In this document: in pieces, positions 10,674 through 22,559 of the stretch
Layout of the letters: each line of letters begins with the position of its first letter
Position numbering within the stretch: position 1 is the first letter of the stretch
NCBI GenBank assembly: GCA_033439765.1
Contig: JAULSN010000001.1
Location: 7,068,001 to 7,132,000, forward strand
Direction of reading: 5' to 3'
DNA length: 64,000 nucleotides
Origin: Lasiosphaeria ovina
Taxonomy: Eukaryota; Ascomycota; Sordariomycetes; Sordariales; Lasiosphaeriaceae
Program-made: the position numbers and the translations under genes
Notes under the pieces: model-generated
The model's input: only the letters and a program-made list of their open reading frames with translations
Database searches by the model: none
What the model was told of the DNA's origin: nothing

Positions 10674-11812
10674 TGCTACCGCTCCGACCAGCGCACAAAC
10701 AGTTAGCTGCGCGACGCTGCCCGAAGGATGCGACGGCGGTGCCGCTCACGATGCGGTGTTGAGAAGAGCTATCGCCAGATTCACCCCCAACGCCGTCTTC
10801 GGCGGACGCCAGGACACTCTTTGCTACGCCATTGACACTAACAGCACACTCGCCTCCATCGCCTACACTTGTTCGGATGGGTCTGTACCGCCGCGTCTCA
10901 GCGGCGCCACGGCCCAGACCCCCCTGAACAGGATTCTCAACTGCCCCAATCGCTGCGGTGGCGTGTCTCTCCCCGACAACAGCAAATGTGGTTTTGGTGT
11001 GCTCATGGCGAGCAATGCAACCACCGAGACGTGCTTTTCCAAGGCTATAGATCTCACCCCCGAGACTGGTGTTTCGACCGTCAAGCAGTCGGTCGGCAGC
11101 TTTGTGTCTTGGGGTTGTCGGACCGATAGCACCAGCTCACGAGCACTCACAGGCGGGTCTGGCAGGGAAGAAGCGACAATGACAGTTGAGGGCTGTGTCC
11201 AGCTAGCCCAAGGCTTTCGGTTCGCCGACGTCGAGTTCGGGGTGTAAGTCTGCCCCCTATTAGGTAACATACATACCTACCTAGGTATCACGACATTAAG
11301 CCCACCCCGTCCCCTCTGTCGGCACCTTCCAGCTCCGCGGCTGCTTCGCCGACTCCGCCGCCGCGCGCATCCTCCGCGCCGACTCCGCCACCGACACCTC
11401 GTCCACGGCCGTCGAACCTTGCATCGCCTTCGCGTCGGCCGGCTACTGGCGGTACGCGGCCGTCGAGGCCGGCACGCAGTGCTTCGTCGGGAACACGCTG
11501 CGCTCTGCCAGCTCCGCCCCCGCAGACGACTGCACCGCGGCGCGCGCGGGGAACCCCCTTCGGGACGTGCGGCGGCGCCGGGCAGCCGGGCAGCCGGGTA
11601 ACCGGGCACAGGTCTACGAGGACACGGCGTGGAAAGACCCCACGCGCGACGAGCTCGCCGCGCTGGTGCGCAACTGCCACGAAGCGATGGCCCAGGGGGC
11701 AGATATTGTCGACAGCGACAGGCTGAAGGATCCAAGACCCGACGAGGACCCAGACCGGAACGAGATCGTAAGCACTCACCCTTTCCCAAAGGACACTAGT
11801 TACAGTGGTTAA
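10613..11812 (+). CDS. Secreted WSC-domain protein with broken reading frame
   Basis: The start at 10613 (MHRITLTVLAL...) gives a good signal-peptide head, running straight into a (CT)15 tract that encodes alternating Leu/Ser. After the tract that frame soon ends. The sensible mature frame (TVSCATLPEGC onward) is a different one, reached only if one CT unit is lost or two gained. Downstream, the 11100-11243 region encodes WGCRTDSTSSRALTG and MTVEGCVQLAQGFRFADVEFG, the first half of a WSC domain. After a GTAAGT donor at 11244 a second WSC-like unit follows (LRGCFADS, CIAFASAGYWRYAAVEAG, CFVGNTL). Its end is again frame-shifted near 11545-11605, where CGG-rich repeats occur. WSC domains bind cell-wall glycans and occur in stress sensors and oxidases. 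Either the gene is decaying, phase-variable, or the assembly has indels. Confidence 0.55.
10641..10670 (+). repeat. (CT)15 microsatellite inside a signal-peptide coding region
   Basis: Fifteen CT units coding Leu-Ser repeats in the hydrophobic core of the WSC-type protein's signal peptide. Slippage by one unit shifts the frame. Confidence 0.9.
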
Positions 11813-12289
11813 ACTAGTCAATCAGCATATAATTAGTAAATAGCGACGCGTAATTAGCGTGCCTGGGACCTCTCCCTGCTAATAACCCGCCTTGCTGGTA
11901 CCTAGCTTGAGCGCCTGTATCACGAAGATGAAATTGGTCTTACTTACCCCCAACGTGATGGACGCCTCGGCGCGTAGCTGGGTGTGCTGACGGCGTGGCT
12001 GACGACTTCAAATCCTGGCAGTTTCACCCTCAGCCGCTGAACCCGATAGCAATCATCACGAGGGGGTATCAATGGCAGTAAGCTAATCATTTCGCTTTAA
12101 TTAATTACCGGGTTCGACCTGAAGAGCCGTCTCATAAGTTTCAAAACGCCTTACTTCAACCTTTCCAAACAAATCCCGTCCCAGCCGATCCTTTTCCCGT
12201 CCTTCTTGAAGTAGGGTGGCTCAAATCATGACACAACAAAACCTGCTCGCCCCTTGACACCAACGGCTGCCTAAAATGTCAAACTCTCG
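11813..12289. other. Gene-free stretch
   Basis: Between the WSC-type gene and the bZIP gene, which converge here. No gene or repeat recognised. Confidence 0.45.
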
Positions 12290-13488
12290 TCATGCGAGGA
12301 TGGGTTGCTTGGCGCCCATAGTCCTGCCTCGCCAGACAAGCGGCTCCTCGGCGCGCTCCTCCCTCCAGAAGTTAGTCATGGCCAACATGTCCTCGTCGAG
12401 CAGCCACCAGTACTTGTCGACAAACGCCTCGGGGATCTCCCAGCCCCTGGCGTCCCACGGCCGGCGGCCCCAGCACATGAAGCCCATGTTGAGGACGTCG
12501 TCGCGCAGCGTGTCCATGTCGATGATGAGCGACGCGCCGAGGATGCGATCCCGCATGCTCGGGAACGGGATGCAGTCGATCAGCGGGTTGTGCGCCACGG
12601 CCGCCTGCAGCACCGTCGGCTGCAGAGACGCGGGCGGCGACGCTCGGTCCCCCAGCTTGAGGGCGCCGGGCAGCAGTACTGCCGGCGGACCGCAGTCGAG
12701 GCCGATCGCGTCGGCGTTTCGCCACAGGGCGGCTGACACGTGTGAGAACTTCATGGTGAGCGTCAGTGACGACGGAGAGATGTGGGCAGGTTCCGGGACG
12801 TCGAAGGCGGTCGGCTTCAGCGCCCGCCAGGGACAGTCGAGGGCGTATATAGTGCTGCAGGTGCTTTTTGTTAGTGAAATTCATGGCTGGAGGACGCATG
12901 CATTGTGAATGCGGCGAGACGGGGCGGCAGGGTCTCACAGGTGTCCTTGCAGGGTGCTCCCGGCACTTGAGTTTGGACTTCCATCCAGACCAGTGTCGAG
13001 GAGGGTCCAGTCTAACTGGCCGACTAGGGTGCCGAGAAACGAGTCGGAGATCCCGTCAGACGAAGAGTTCGACGGACTTGAGCCCGGCATCTGGATGGTG
13101 TCATCTTGCTGTTCCAGGACCTGAGTCTTCACTCTCCAGTCAGCACATCAGCCCGAAAAATCGCATATCAGTTGAACAAGTGATTAAATGTAAGGGACAT
13201 CAGTAATTACTTTTTCATTTGTCAGAACGAGCTGCTGCGACGAGCTGTTGGCGGCTTGCTCTCTGGCAAGCTCTCTGGCTTTTTTTCTTGCCGCCTTTTT
13301 CGCACCTGGTAGGCCCATCGCCTCATCAGCGAGGGCTTGAGGGGAGTGGAGGAACAGGGGTGGGGTGAGAGCCTACGGTAGCGTCTTGAGGCCAAGCGAT
13401 TCTGGAGCAGCTTTCGCATGTTCGAATCGGTGACGCCAGCCCAGCTGTCGTCGGGCGACCGCATGTGCGGAAGCCATACTTTCTCCAT
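12290..13488 (-). CDS. bZIP transcription factor with C-terminal DUF3425
   Basis: Predicted nuclear DNA-binding regulator. Four exons join in frame: 13377-13488, 13211-13305, 12939-13120 and 12290-12854, giving 317 aa. The basic region (about 24-48) reads RKLLQNRLASRRYR followed by AKKAARKKAREL and carries the bZIP N-x7-R signature (Asn30, Arg38). The first intron sits inside this basic region; splicing the C|GTAGGC donor to the CCTACCAG acceptor creates the Arg that completes the motif. The leucine zipper is short or weak. Residues about 200-310 match DUF3425, with HNPLIDCIPFPSMRDRIL and WDARGWEIPEAFVDKYWWLL. This architecture is common in Pezizomycotina regulators of stress or secondary metabolism. 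It is transcribed away from the SDR gene at 14087, its possible target. The start codon is the least certain part. Confidence 0.85.
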
Positions 13489-14086
13489 CCTGGCGCCGTG
13501 ATTGCGGGTGATGGGATGGACTGTGACAGGCCGGCCGACAGACTGACGGTCGAGCCTTAGACTCGGGTGTGGCTCGGATGACGGTGAGGTGGAGTCGAGT
13601 TCGCGGCCGCTCAGTTCATTTCGGGCGGCGAGGATGTCAGAATTTAGCCCGCCGGCGGGGTGCACATCCCAATGACCGTCCAATGCCAAGAGGCGCTAAA
13701 TCCTGACGCTAGAGTCTAACCCTAACGCCCGGAGCCGTCAGCCGTCACCGTCAGCCGTCAGGCAGTTGCAGTGTCAGTTCCACCATGATGGGTGCAAGAC
13801 ATGATTTAGTTCTATTCAACCATCATTTTTGGAAGACAGTGGAAACAAGAAAGAAAAATTTCAAGAACACGGATAACTGATTTCAAACATGGTTGCTATA
13901 AAGACTTTGCAGAAAGTCGTTCAATCTCGACATTCTGAATCCAAACTCAACACATCAACCATCATCAACCATCATCAGTCTGCCGAACAAAGCTCCAGAT
14001 CCAATTAAACACACGCATTCAACATTCAACTCACTCAGATTACATTCAACTCTTTGAACTCCTTAAACTTCATCCACAGCCACAAA
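13489..14086. other. Divergent promoter between bZIP and SDR genes
   Basis: About 600 bp. Repeats of CCGTCA/GCCGTCA occur at 13733-13762, and an A/C-rich leader with CATCAACCATCATCA precedes the SDR start. A short CTAACCCTAA run at about 13717 is not a telomere. No gene seen. Confidence 0.4.
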
Positions 14087-15078
14087 ATGGCTTCCGCATC
14101 CACATCTCTCCTGACTGGCAAGACGGCCATCGTGACCGGCGGCACGCGCAACATTGGCGCCGGGATCTCGCGAGAGCTGGCCCTGCGCGGCGCCAACGTG
14201 GCCATGGTCTACCAGAACCCGGCGACGTCTGCGACGGCCGACGCCTATGCTCGGGAGCTCGAGGGCCTCGGCAGCGGCATCTGCGCCACTGCCATAGTGG
14301 CCCACCTGTCCGACGCCGCGAGCCCGGCCAGGATCGTCCAGGAGACGCTCGCCAGCTTCAGGGTCGACAAGATCGACATCATCGGTATGTGCCCTTACCT
14401 GCAACTGCCCAACCTGCAACGCGAGTCCCCACTAACTTACGTCTTCAGTAAACAACGCCGCGCTGGGCGACTGGACCGCGACGGAAGCCATCACGCTGGA
14501 GCGCTTCGCCGCCGTCATGGACACCAACGTGCGCGCGCCGCTCATGCTGGTGCAGGCGGCGCTGCCGCACATCCCGCGCGGCGGCCGCATTATTAATATT
14601 AGCAGCTTCGCCACGCGCACCGTCAACATCGGCCCCGGCATCCCGCCCATGCCGCTGTACGTCGCCAGCAAGCTCGCCGTCGAGGGCCTGACGCAGAACT
14701 GGGCTGTCGAGGTATGTGTTGCGGCCCCGAACCCGGTGTGGGGCCAGAGACTAACATGCACTCTCTAGTTCGGCCAGTCACGCGGCATCACGTCCAATGG
14801 TAAGTACCCAGTCTTCCAACTTGCAAGACAAAACACAATCAACTAACACCCTGCCAACAGCCGTCTCAGTCGGGTTCGTCGAGACGGACCTCATCGCGGC
14901 CATGCCGGCCGAGCAGAAGGAGCAGATCAAGGCCGGCAACATCTGGCGGGTCGCCGCCGACGCGCGCGCCGGCACGCCCGACGACGTGGCGCAGGTCGTG
15001 GCGTTCCTCGCCAGCGAGGGCGCCCGCTGGGTCACGGGCAGCACCGTCAGCGCCAACGGCGGCACGGTTGTTATTTGA
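14087..15078 (+). CDS. Short-chain dehydrogenase/reductase
   Basis: Classical NAD(P)-dependent SDR, probably cytosolic. Four exons join in frame: 14087-14384, 14449-14711, 14769-14799 (31 nt) and 14861-15078, giving 269 aa. Residues 17-26 carry the Rossmann motif TGGTRNIGAG. The first splice creates VNNAALGDW (the NNAG-type motif, about 100-108). The catalytic set is visible: Ser151/152 in INISSF, Tyr170 and Lys174 in YVASK. The C-terminal stretch includes ARWVTGSTVSANGG, as in FabG-like and fungal ketoreductases. Substrate cannot be told. It diverges from a bZIP/DUF3425 regulator 600 bp away, so local control is possible but inferred. The start at 14087 is preferred because an A-rich CACAAAATGG context precedes it. 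Confidence 0.92.
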
Positions 15079-15480
15079 GGAAGGTTGCAGTGGGGAGCAC
15101 TGTTGTCTGAGCTAGGCGATGATTGGGCTGAGCCCAGACCGGCGCGCCGGACGGATGGAGGCGTCGAGTCCGGCGCGTTCTCATGCTGCAGGGGCACAAG
15201 GGGTCCATTCTGGGGGTTTCGTGCGGGTTAGTATGGCTTGGCTTTATTGCGAGCACCGGTGCCTGCGTGTTTAGGTTAGATGGGTGGGTTCTTCTGGATG
15301 CCTTTCTCCAATTCTCCAAAGTATGGGTATGGTGGGTGGGTATATGGGACGGGATATAGACAGATCACGGGAAGAGAACAATGCAAAATAATGAAACTAA
15401 ATATATTTGCCAAGATATCGCGGCTTGTAAAACTCAAGTCTAAACTTACCTAGGTAGGTAGGTCATGGTCATGGTCATGG
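15079..15480. other. Gene-free stretch between convergent genes
   Basis: 3' flanks of the SDR gene and of the unrecognised gene at 15481. Near 15450-15480 there are short repeats of GGTAG and GGTCAT. Confidence 0.45.
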
Positions 15481-16554
15481 TCAAATAGCACCCATCGCCT
15501 TCTTCACCCAGCTCCACGGGCCGCCGTTCAACCCCTTCTCCCGAGCCTCCCAATCAAGTTCTGTTCCCAAAACCTCGTTGAGAAACTCGTGGCCAACCCC
15601 CCGGTGATAGGCGTTGAGGTAGAAGACCGCAACACGGGTGACGGCTTCAGGCCGACTGGGGTGTTTTTGGCCTTCTCTATGCACATCCTCTGCTATGACA
15701 TTCGCGAAGAGAACCTTGTGGTTTATGCCCCACCTTGGCTCTTCTGGCAGGCGAATCCACGGCGCGGCCGCCGATGACGACTCAGAGTCCTCGGTCTGCG
15801 GCTTCAGCTCTGTGAGCGACTCCAAGTCGGAGTCGAGTCTCAGGAACGCATTGAAAATCGTGATCTCATTGAACACCCGTTTAGCTGCGCTTCTGACCTC
15901 GTCTCTAAGTTCGCGGATCCTTGATTCCAGGATTGGGTGGCCCAGCACGTGAGTCGCCCACTGGCACCTGGCCAGACAGTCGTCGATTACGCTCGGAGAG
16001 GACAGTTTGTCTGCTTGCGGGTGGCACAGGATGTTGCGGACGACGACCAGGCCTTGCAGGGCGTCGTGGACAATGCGCCGCTTGAACCCGGCCGACCGGG
16101 GGTCGAGGTATTTGCCATCCTCTCCGAGCAAGCTGTTGAGCTCCATGTACCCCAGGCGGATGTTACTTGGACCCTCGTTGAACTCGAGAATGTTCGCCCG
16201 GTAGATCTGTTCCCAGGCTTTGTTTTCCGTGAGCTCGTGCCACATGGCGTCCTTGGCGAGGTCAAGGGCCTCTGTGATCTTTTCTCTGCCAAAGACAGTC
16301 GACAGCCTCATCTGGCCCGAGGTGCTATGCCGATCAATACCCTTGCCAAGGCAGGATTGATCTAGGACTACGGCCCCGCTGGGCGATTGTGGCTGGGTTG
16401 ACCCCAGTTCCCCTTTCTCGGCCAGTTTCGGTGCATCAAGTCTGGGCTGGTCTTCACATGACATTGGCTGAAAGCGGCCAAGGCTTATGGCCCAGATGAC
16501 CGTGTCCAGGACACAACTTACCGTTGGGAGCATGTGGGCTTCTGTCTCAGCCAT
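15481..16554 (-). CDS. Protein of unknown function
   Basis: I do not recognise this protein. The frame is open across the whole span, but a good 54-nt intron (GTAAGT donor next to 16522, CTTTCAG acceptor next to 16467) probably splits it into exons 16522-16554 and 15481-16467, giving about 339 aa instead of 357. It is soluble and charged, with no signal peptide or membrane helix. Helical stretches such as RRIVHDALQGLVVVRNILCH and ESRIRELRDEVRSAAKRVFN suggest an alpha-helical fold. A tryptophan-rich end (GGPWSWVKKAMGAI) closes the protein. It is convergent with the SDR gene. Coding character (steady third-position GC, no internal stops) is good; function unknown. Confidence 0.65.
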   Translation of the reverse strand: MAETEAHMLPTVSCVLDTVIWAISLGRFQPMSCEDQPRLDAPKLAEKGELGSTQPQSPSGAVVLDQSCLGKGIDRHSTSGQMRLSTVFGREKITEALDLAKDAMWHELTENKAWEQIYRANILEFNEGPSNIRLGYMELNSLLGEDGKYLDPRSAGFKRRIVHDALQGLVVVRNILCHPQADKLSSPSVIDDCLARCQWATHVLGHPILESRIRELRDEVRSAAKRVFNEITIFNAFLRLDSDLESLTELKPQTEDSESSSAAAPWIRLPEEPRWGINHKVLFANVIAEDVHREGQKHPSRPEAVTRVAVFYLNAYHRGVGHEFLNEVLGTELDWEAREKGLNGGPWSWVKKAMGAI

Positions 16555-17530
16555 TGGAGTTATTTGACAGATGCCTTCGGTTCGACTTCCAACTGCCTAG
16601 TAGAAATAGTGGTTACAGTCGCGAAACGGGGGAGAGGTACGGGATCGTGTGCTTTAAATCAAGTGCAGTGGGTATTGAAGATGTCGATTCATTCATAAAG
16701 AGCCTTTTGTTCGGATTCACAATTGGGTTGTTCTCACGTTTCTGTTGAGTCCTCTGCATTTCCTTTGTTGACGCACTCGACAGGTTAAAGACTCGTAGGC
16801 GTCAATGCAGCTGGCCCTAGCAAAGAGTTTCTTGTGTGTCATTCATCTCTGTCTGTTCACATGCAAAAAGGTCAACAACAACTTCTCGAAGACGCAAGTG
16901 AGAAGCGAGTGTCTTCATGCATCACGGAGGCGAACGTGCAATATGCATGCTCATCGGAATTTAGCGTTGCATCAGACACGACTATCGGGATTATTTGCTC
17001 TCAAACCCCCGAGCCCAGCCAATATCCCCGCACTCTCAGGTGCTTTGTGCGCTCGTTGGGGTTGCAGTTCTCGAAGCGCCGGCACGGTTTGGGGTTCATG
17101 TCCGCGCCCGCGTGATCCAAAAACCACCTGCAGCTAGATTCAGGGACTGAGGGGGTACGGAGAGCCGTCCCGAAGACTACACGCCGGGCAGCCGCCATGC
17201 CTCGCTTCCAGGACGGCTCACCGTGCCAATGCGGGGGACGCCAGCGTGCCCGTTGAGCACAATAGACGATGAAACTTGGCGATATTTTGCTTGTCAGATG
17301 ATCTCGGAGCTGCTGGAACTGTGATGCTACTGTGAACCTGTGAAGCGAAAAGAGGGGAATAGAGTCGGCAGAATCGGAAAGGGTGAAGGATAGGAATGCC
17401 AGTGAAGCATAAAGATCAAGGATGTCCTCCGTGAGTTCTTCTCAGTAACAAGTCAGTGTTGAGTAGAAAGACATATTATCCCTTCCTAATTAGACCACCC
17501 CAGCCCCCCGTCTGCCGCCTCACTGTAAAC
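16555..17530. other. Gene-free stretch between divergent genes
   Basis: Shared upstream region of the unknown gene (minus) and the cutinase (plus). No gene, RNA or repeat recognised. Confidence 0.45.
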
Positions 17531-18364
<834 letters not shown>

Positions 18365-18992
18365 GACGGCAGTTGTGTGGACATGGATTTAAGGGGTGGG
18401 CAGCGTTGGGGTGTTCGTTTCTTTTTTTACTCTTATGAGTCATGACATTGAAGCGGTGGAAAGACACCACAACACTAAAAACAACAGTAACATCAGGGCG
18501 AGCCGTAGGCTCGGAAAAGTAGGTGTAAAGATCGACGATTTCTAGAAAAGAAGAGGGCCCCGGAGCAGAGTTTTATCGTCAAACGCATAGGCCGCAGGCA
18601 GGGCGGCCACCCCCGACATATACCCCTGACTAGCGTGTGTTGTTGCCCCTGCTCAACATGCGATATTCTTTTCAGTTACGTAGTAGGCTGGAGTCAGCAT
18701 CGTATTTCCACTTCACGAGTCCACACGGCCGAGCGTGAGCACAATCTAAGCAGCCCTGCACTTTGAAACATCACCATAATTATGCAAGTGCACACCATGC
18801 ATCGAACAATGTGACATGCCAAATTCCGCGCAGCCAAGTTCATGTTGAAGTAATTCTGGCTCGCGAGAGAGTCCAAGCCACGCAGCTCCCAAGACAACAA
18901 TGAAATCATATTTAAATGCCCCTCCCAACACAAAACCCGACCTCAAACCGCCGCGCTATGACCAGCAGAAGCACAACATGACCATCCTAAAC
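18365..18992. other. Gene-free stretch between convergent genes
   Basis: 3' flanks of cutinase and O-methyltransferase genes. No further feature recognised. Confidence 0.45.
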
Positions 18993-20563
18993 CTAAATCT
19001 TGACGCACTCCATGACGCACTGCGTCTTCCAGGGGCCCTTGCCGCGCTGGACATCCGTGATCTTGAGGCCGACCTCGGCCAGCATCTCGTCCCAGCGCGC
19101 GCGCGTGCGCTGCTTGCCGCCCATGCCCATCATCATAAAGTCCATGATGGCCGCCATGTAGTGCGGCGGGCTGTCGAGCACGTCCTCGAAGATGAGGACG
19201 CGGCTGTCGGGCGCCGCCGCGTCGGCGATGTGCCGCAGCACGTTGATCGCCGTGTCGTCCGGGTAGTTGTGCAGGCAGCGCCGGATCCAGTACACCAGTG
19301 CGCCTAGAGTACATGGCCGTGTTAGCATGGTTGTACTAATTAATTAATTAGGTTGTCTGCTGGGCTGCGAAACTCACCCTTCAGTGGCTGCCCCTCGTGG
19401 AAGTTGATGGGCATCTTGGTAACGAGCCTCAGCTCGGGCTCGTCCGCCGCCAGGACCGCGTCGATGACCTCGGGGCGCTCCTGCAAGACACAGCGGTGCA
19501 CGGGGATGCCGGGGAACTCCTTGGTGATGGCCTTGATGGCCTGGCCCCTGCCGCCGCCGACGTCGACGAGCAGGGGGCGGTCGGGCGCGGGGGTGCCGGC
19601 GCCGTGCTGCTGGTGCTGCGCCGCCTCGGCCTGCGCCCACGACACGAGCCACGAGAAGTCGTAGATGCCGGCGATGGGCATGCGCTCCTCGACGGCAGCC
19701 ATGGCGGGGATCCAGCGCGCCAGCCGGATGGGGTCGCTCTGGATGAGGTCGTAGATGGCCAGGTCGGGCTTGCCGTGCGCGAACCCGTTGGGCGTGTGCG
19801 TCGTGGTGCGCGGCTCCTTGCGGCCGTACAGCTCAAAGTACTTTGGCATTGTTGCATAGGGGACCACGCAGTTGTCCCATCTGCATCGGGGCGGCTGTTA
19901 GTTCACAGGGCATGTGCTTGCCCACTACCTAAGTAGATAGGTTCGGCCAGTCTGACTGGTCACTGTCGACATACCCGGTATTGAAGAGCAGGCCTCTGCG
20001 GTCGTTGTTCGCAAACACGAGAGAAAAGCGGGTATGGGCAACCTGGTTAGTGCCGATCTGCTTGAGGTAGCCCGTGGAAATGAGTATGCCGGCGACGCGA
20101 ACTGTTCCCGGTGGAACCAAGAAGTAATGCAAGGTTAGCCTCGAGTCTATTTAGGATCTGACGTGTGGTCTGGAGACAAATACGAACCCAACAGCATCTC
20201 CTCGGCGTCGACCTTGGCGGCCAGCTCGGCAAAGGATATGGTCCCCTCGGTGGGGATGGCATCGAAGACGCCCCAGTCGCAGAACAGGCGCTTGGCCGTC
20301 ATGAGGGTCGAGGCGTAAACCATGTCGGTCCACTCGTCGCCGGGGTCCTTGGTGAGGAGCTGGATGCGGCGGGTCGCCTCGAGAATTTTGGCACGGCGCA
20401 TGAGATCGAGAGCCGGGTCCGTGTTGCCGTTGGATTCGGCGGCGACAAAGTCGATGACCGAAGACATCAAACTGCCCGCCGTCTCCCTAAGATCGGCCAG
20501 CGTGTCGCCGGACATGGTATCAGTAAAGGTGCTGGGATTGGTGGAACCCATTGTCTGATGCAT
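18993..20563 (-). CDS. SAM-dependent O-methyltransferase (plant/fungal COMT-like)
   Basis: Predicted to methylate hydroxyl groups of phenolic or polyketide substrates. Four exons join in frame: 20188-20563, 19975-20101, 19378-19880 and 18993-19303, giving 438 aa. The N-terminal part holds the dimerisation/winged-helix-like region with LLVRVAGILISTGYLKQIG across the first splice. The SAM site is LLVDVGGGRGQ (about 271-281). The rest follows the AdoMet_MTase_2 pattern: RCVLQERPEVID, YWIRRCLHNYPDDTAINVLR (catalytic His region), SRVLIFEDVLD and RTRARWDEMLAEVGLKI. It resembles sterigmatocystin-type O-methyltransferases, but no polyketide synthase lies in the window. Two nearby ATGs (20563 or 20551) are equally possible starts. 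Confidence 0.92.
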
Positions 20564-22559
20564 TGTTTGTTGGTTGGCAGTTGGGTTCGTTTCCTGTTTG
20601 TTTGTTTGTTTGCTGGCCGGGATTGGAGTGGTGCGGAACTGACTGCGGCCTCGGTTTGACTGGTTTAGTGGCCGGTTTGGTATTTTGACCAACAATCCGG
20701 AGCTGAAGTTGTATTGATTAGCTATCGTTGGAAGCTGAAGTCGTTGAAAATAATAGTTGCAATAATTAGCAACAGCAATTGAATTGGTAGAGTCTACACT
20801 ATACGTACCTGGACAAAGAAAACGATAAATACGGAAATTTTCAGCGGTGCCGATGGCTTGGTTGTTGAAAAGGACGCGTGGGGTGATGCCCAGGAGCTCG
20901 TCTTGCCTCTCTCAAAGAAACATGAGGAGAGGGGGAGGCGGGCCATTGACGCCTTTTTGAATGCCCGGAATTCGGCAAATCCGTAGCTACAGCTGTGTAT
21001 GGGTGCCAAGGTGCCAGGGCACTGGGAACAAGGAATCTTCAACCTACCTTGGCTCGTTCCGCAGCCGCAGACGCCCCACCTCTCGCACTGTTTCGGCCCG
21101 CTGCGTCTGCGAGCATTGGAACGAACGGAAAGCCGGCGACTCGATAGGCGCGAGTGCGCGAAATTCAACAACTATCTTCCGAAACGGGATACCCGTGAAG
21201 GTCTGGGATGCGAACCACTAACCGCCGGCCAGATCAGGACACACCCCTCACCGGACAACCCTCCCCGGCCACCTGTGCCGGGGGAGGGGGCGGGGGCAGG
21301 CCAGTAAAATTCCAGGAAGGCGCCATCACTGATAGCTTAGCTGTGTAACAATATTCCATGTTGATAACACCGAGGTACTTTATCGATTATGTACGCGTGT
21401 TAGTGATTCTGGTGGTGTGAATACGTATTTGCCAACGTGCCATGCATCGATGCATGGCATGACATGCTAATTGAGGTATGCTTTCTATCAACCTTTCATC
21501 CTGTTTTCCAATCCCGGCCGAGAAATCTGGCGATTGTCGGGTTTACTACCACCAGCGCAGCCCGCTGCAGCATGCAACGGCAGGGTGGCGATAGTGAATG
21601 TACTCGTACAGCGCATACGTACAGTGCCGGGTTTTTGGTGAAAGAAGCTCTTTGATTGACTTCGCTTGCGTTTCCCTACTGTCCATTCACACTCTGCTCA
21701 TGCACGCATGGACCCCGCACATGCATCGCAACACTACCAACCAGGTCACTCGAAACACGATTGTTTACTGCTTTGAGTAAGCGGGGCATCTGTGGAACAT
21801 ATTATTGGCGACCAGGTAGGGAGGTGCCTTACTTATCTTATATTAAAATAGCCAAGAAATGAAGGCCAGTTATAGAGAGCTTGACGTATTCTAAACATTT
21901 ACGCGGAGGCGTCGAAGCGAAGAAACTCGACCAAAATATAATCCACATTTATCCAGAACAAATCCACACTAGGCTGCACGGCTTGTTTCTGTCGTCCCTT
22001 GGGGCTGGCCGCAGGTCATTGGCCACTTCCTGAGGAAACCGCCAAGCCGCAATACCTTTTGCCGATCGAGAAATGGAAAAGAGAAACAGCACACCCCCGC
22101 CGCGGCACAGCGCCGGCGCTCGGCACAAGGCATAGATTCCGACAACCAAGCATGATTACTTGGAAGTTCCGAGGCGAATGCTTCCCCGGAGTCGGCTTAA
22201 TCATCAGTGCAACAAGACACGGCGGGAAGAAGGCCTCCACTACAACTGCCGTTGCATGGCTGCAACCCCAACCCCGTCGGCTTGCATAAAACCAGGACAC
22301 GATGCTGGCCAGACGACAACTTACTGACCCCTATGGCCGACGAAAGCATGACCCGTATCAGGTACTGCCGGAGAATCGGGCGCGCGCGTCGCCGACGTAA
22401 GGGCGACGCCGATGTTAGGGTTTCTTGTTGTGTTGTGCAACCTCTCGCGTGACGAGGCGCGATGTTCATGCATCTGGGTCTATCTACTCCTCTTGAGCCG
22501 TTGCACTTTGCGCGAGGTAATCACGCGATGGAGTGGCCCGGTCCTCAAGCGAGCCCTTA
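20564..22559. other. Gene-free stretch
   Basis: About 2 kb between the divergently placed O-methyltransferase and the next gene. Contains TTTG repeats (20578-20612), a C/G-rich hairpin-like stretch near 21240-21300, and a 22-bp perfect palindrome at 21438-21459. No gene supported. Confidence 0.45.
21438..21459. repeat. 22-bp perfect palindrome
   Basis: Centred on ATCGAT, with arms TGCCATGCATC and GATGCATGGCA. Possibly a dimeric protein site or chance. Confidence 0.7.

Noticed and set aside
13715..13726. CTAACCCTAA, telomere-like
   Set aside because: Only about one and a half units, internal to the window; chance.
19397..19936. Long frame antisense to the O-methyltransferase
   Set aside because: Arg/Gly/Asp-rich shadow of the real exon; the methyltransferase motifs are on the minus strand.
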